NCBI RefSeq assembly: GCF_005885635.1
Contig: NZ_VATY01000001.1
Span: forward strand, 1,054,001-1,118,000
Direction of reading: 5' to 3'
Length of the DNA stretch: 64,000 nt
Origin: Maribacter algarum (ex Zhang et al. 2020)
GTDB lineage: Bacteria; Bacteroidota; Bacteroidia; Flavobacteriales; Flavobacteriaceae
Position numbers and translations under genes: made by a program. A model generated the notes under the pieces. The model saw only the letters and a program-made list of their open reading frames with translations. It was not told the DNA's origin and ran no database searches. Of this stretch, positions 63,517 to 64,000 are shown piece by piece (position 1 is the first letter of the stretch; each line of letters begins with the position of its first letter).

Positions 63517-64000
63517 GGTTGTATATTTAATTATGTTATGCAAGTTATTTTTCTCTTAGCTCGATATGCTCATGGTTTTCCCTGAGTTTTTAAATTCAGG
63601 GTATTCCCTTAGAAACTCAAATACGTGTTTCATTTATATATGAATGTCATTTTGACCATAAAAGGTTAACATGATTATTTAAAATTCATATCAACGCGCT
63701 ATTTTCAATAAAGGGCTTATTTCTAAAAAGGGGAAGGGTACTACTCGTGTAAGGAAATTGTGGTCAATTTATGGTATAAAGATAAATGACACTTTCTCTC
63801 AACTTTGTGGAATTGTAAGATTGGAGAGGAATCTTGTATACATTGTCAATTATTAGGTTTTTATACAAAAGAAAGACAACGGTGATCCTGAACAATATCA
63901 GCTCTAGGCCATTAAAAAGAATGACCTAAAGAAGTTTTATATTTCTATAGTAGTTTTTCTAATTTCATTTTTTTTATGTAACCCCATAAATCTTCGGCTT
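63517..64000. other. Intergenic, no gene seen
   Basis: About 480 bp of AT-rich sequence to the window edge. It has only a weak inverted repeat CCCTGA/TCAGGG (63580-63601). No reading frame, RNA gene or repeat could be supported; it may be upstream sequence of a gene beyond the window. Confidence 0.5.

Noticed and set aside
63580-63601. Terminator at CCCTGA/TCAGGG
   Set aside because: Only six base pairs with a 10-nt loop, no T run, and no gene ending nearby in either direction.

Overview
The window is a chromosomal segment of a Bacteroidetes bacterium, almost certainly a marine-type Flavobacteriaceae. Evidence: low-GC DNA, no strong Shine-Dalgarno sequences, TAnnTTTG-type -7 promoter elements, a type IX secretion C-terminal sorting domain, SusC-like TonB receptor architecture, and families typical of this group (DUF3078, DUF6503-like, YiaA, DUF2157 plus GDYXXLXY, DUF1080, hybrid two-component regulator). 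Genus cannot be fixed from the sequence alone. No tRNA, rRNA, CRISPR array, transposase or integrase was recognised.

Layout. 1-15.7 kb is mostly housekeeping: a 5'-truncated RND efflux pump, a DUF4184 membrane protein, aspS, a TonB-C-like protein and a TPR lipoprotein, a CLC chloride channel operon, tadA, a lipocalin-like lipoprotein, dxs-DUF3078 and dgt. 15.8-24.2 kb looks like a phosphate-uptake island: TonB-dependent receptor plus beta-helix lipoprotein, a stand-alone carboxypeptidase-D-like domain protein, a YwqK/MORN-like secreted protein, a PiT phosphate transporter with a PhoU-like tail, and a DUF6503-like protein. Its three main promoter regions carry arrays of a 7-bp unit (about NTAACRT) repeated every 11 bp, the geometry of a PhoB box. 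24.4-32.2 kb is mixed: YiaA, DUF2157/GDYXXLXY, an exo-sialidase and the yicC-gmk-nadD operon.

32.2-46.4 kb is a sugar-oxidation cluster: two DUF1080 (3-keto-disaccharide hydrolase) lipoproteins, three TIM-barrel isomerase/epimerase-like proteins (two apparently exported), three GMC flavoprotein dehydrogenase subunits with an iron-sulfur cysteine motif, one gluconate-2-dehydrogenase subunit-3-like Tat lipoprotein, a Gfo/Idh/MocA oxidoreductase and a nucleoside-permease-like MFS transporter. Together they suggest oxidation of glycosides to 3-keto-glycosides in the periplasm, non-hydrolase-type cleavage there, uptake of the keto sugar and reduction in the cytoplasm.

46.5-52.3 kb holds trpB2 and nrdB-nrdA, with two possible very small membrane proteins in a 770-bp gap. 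52.4-58 kb holds cell-surface genes: a propeller lipoprotein bracketed by two nearly identical 71-bp terminator repeats, a 909-residue surface protein with 37-residue tandem repeats, and a T9SS-sorted protein. 58.1-63.5 kb carries a 1346-residue hybrid sensor kinase/AraC regulator and a methyltransferase upstream of it. The last 480 bp show no gene.
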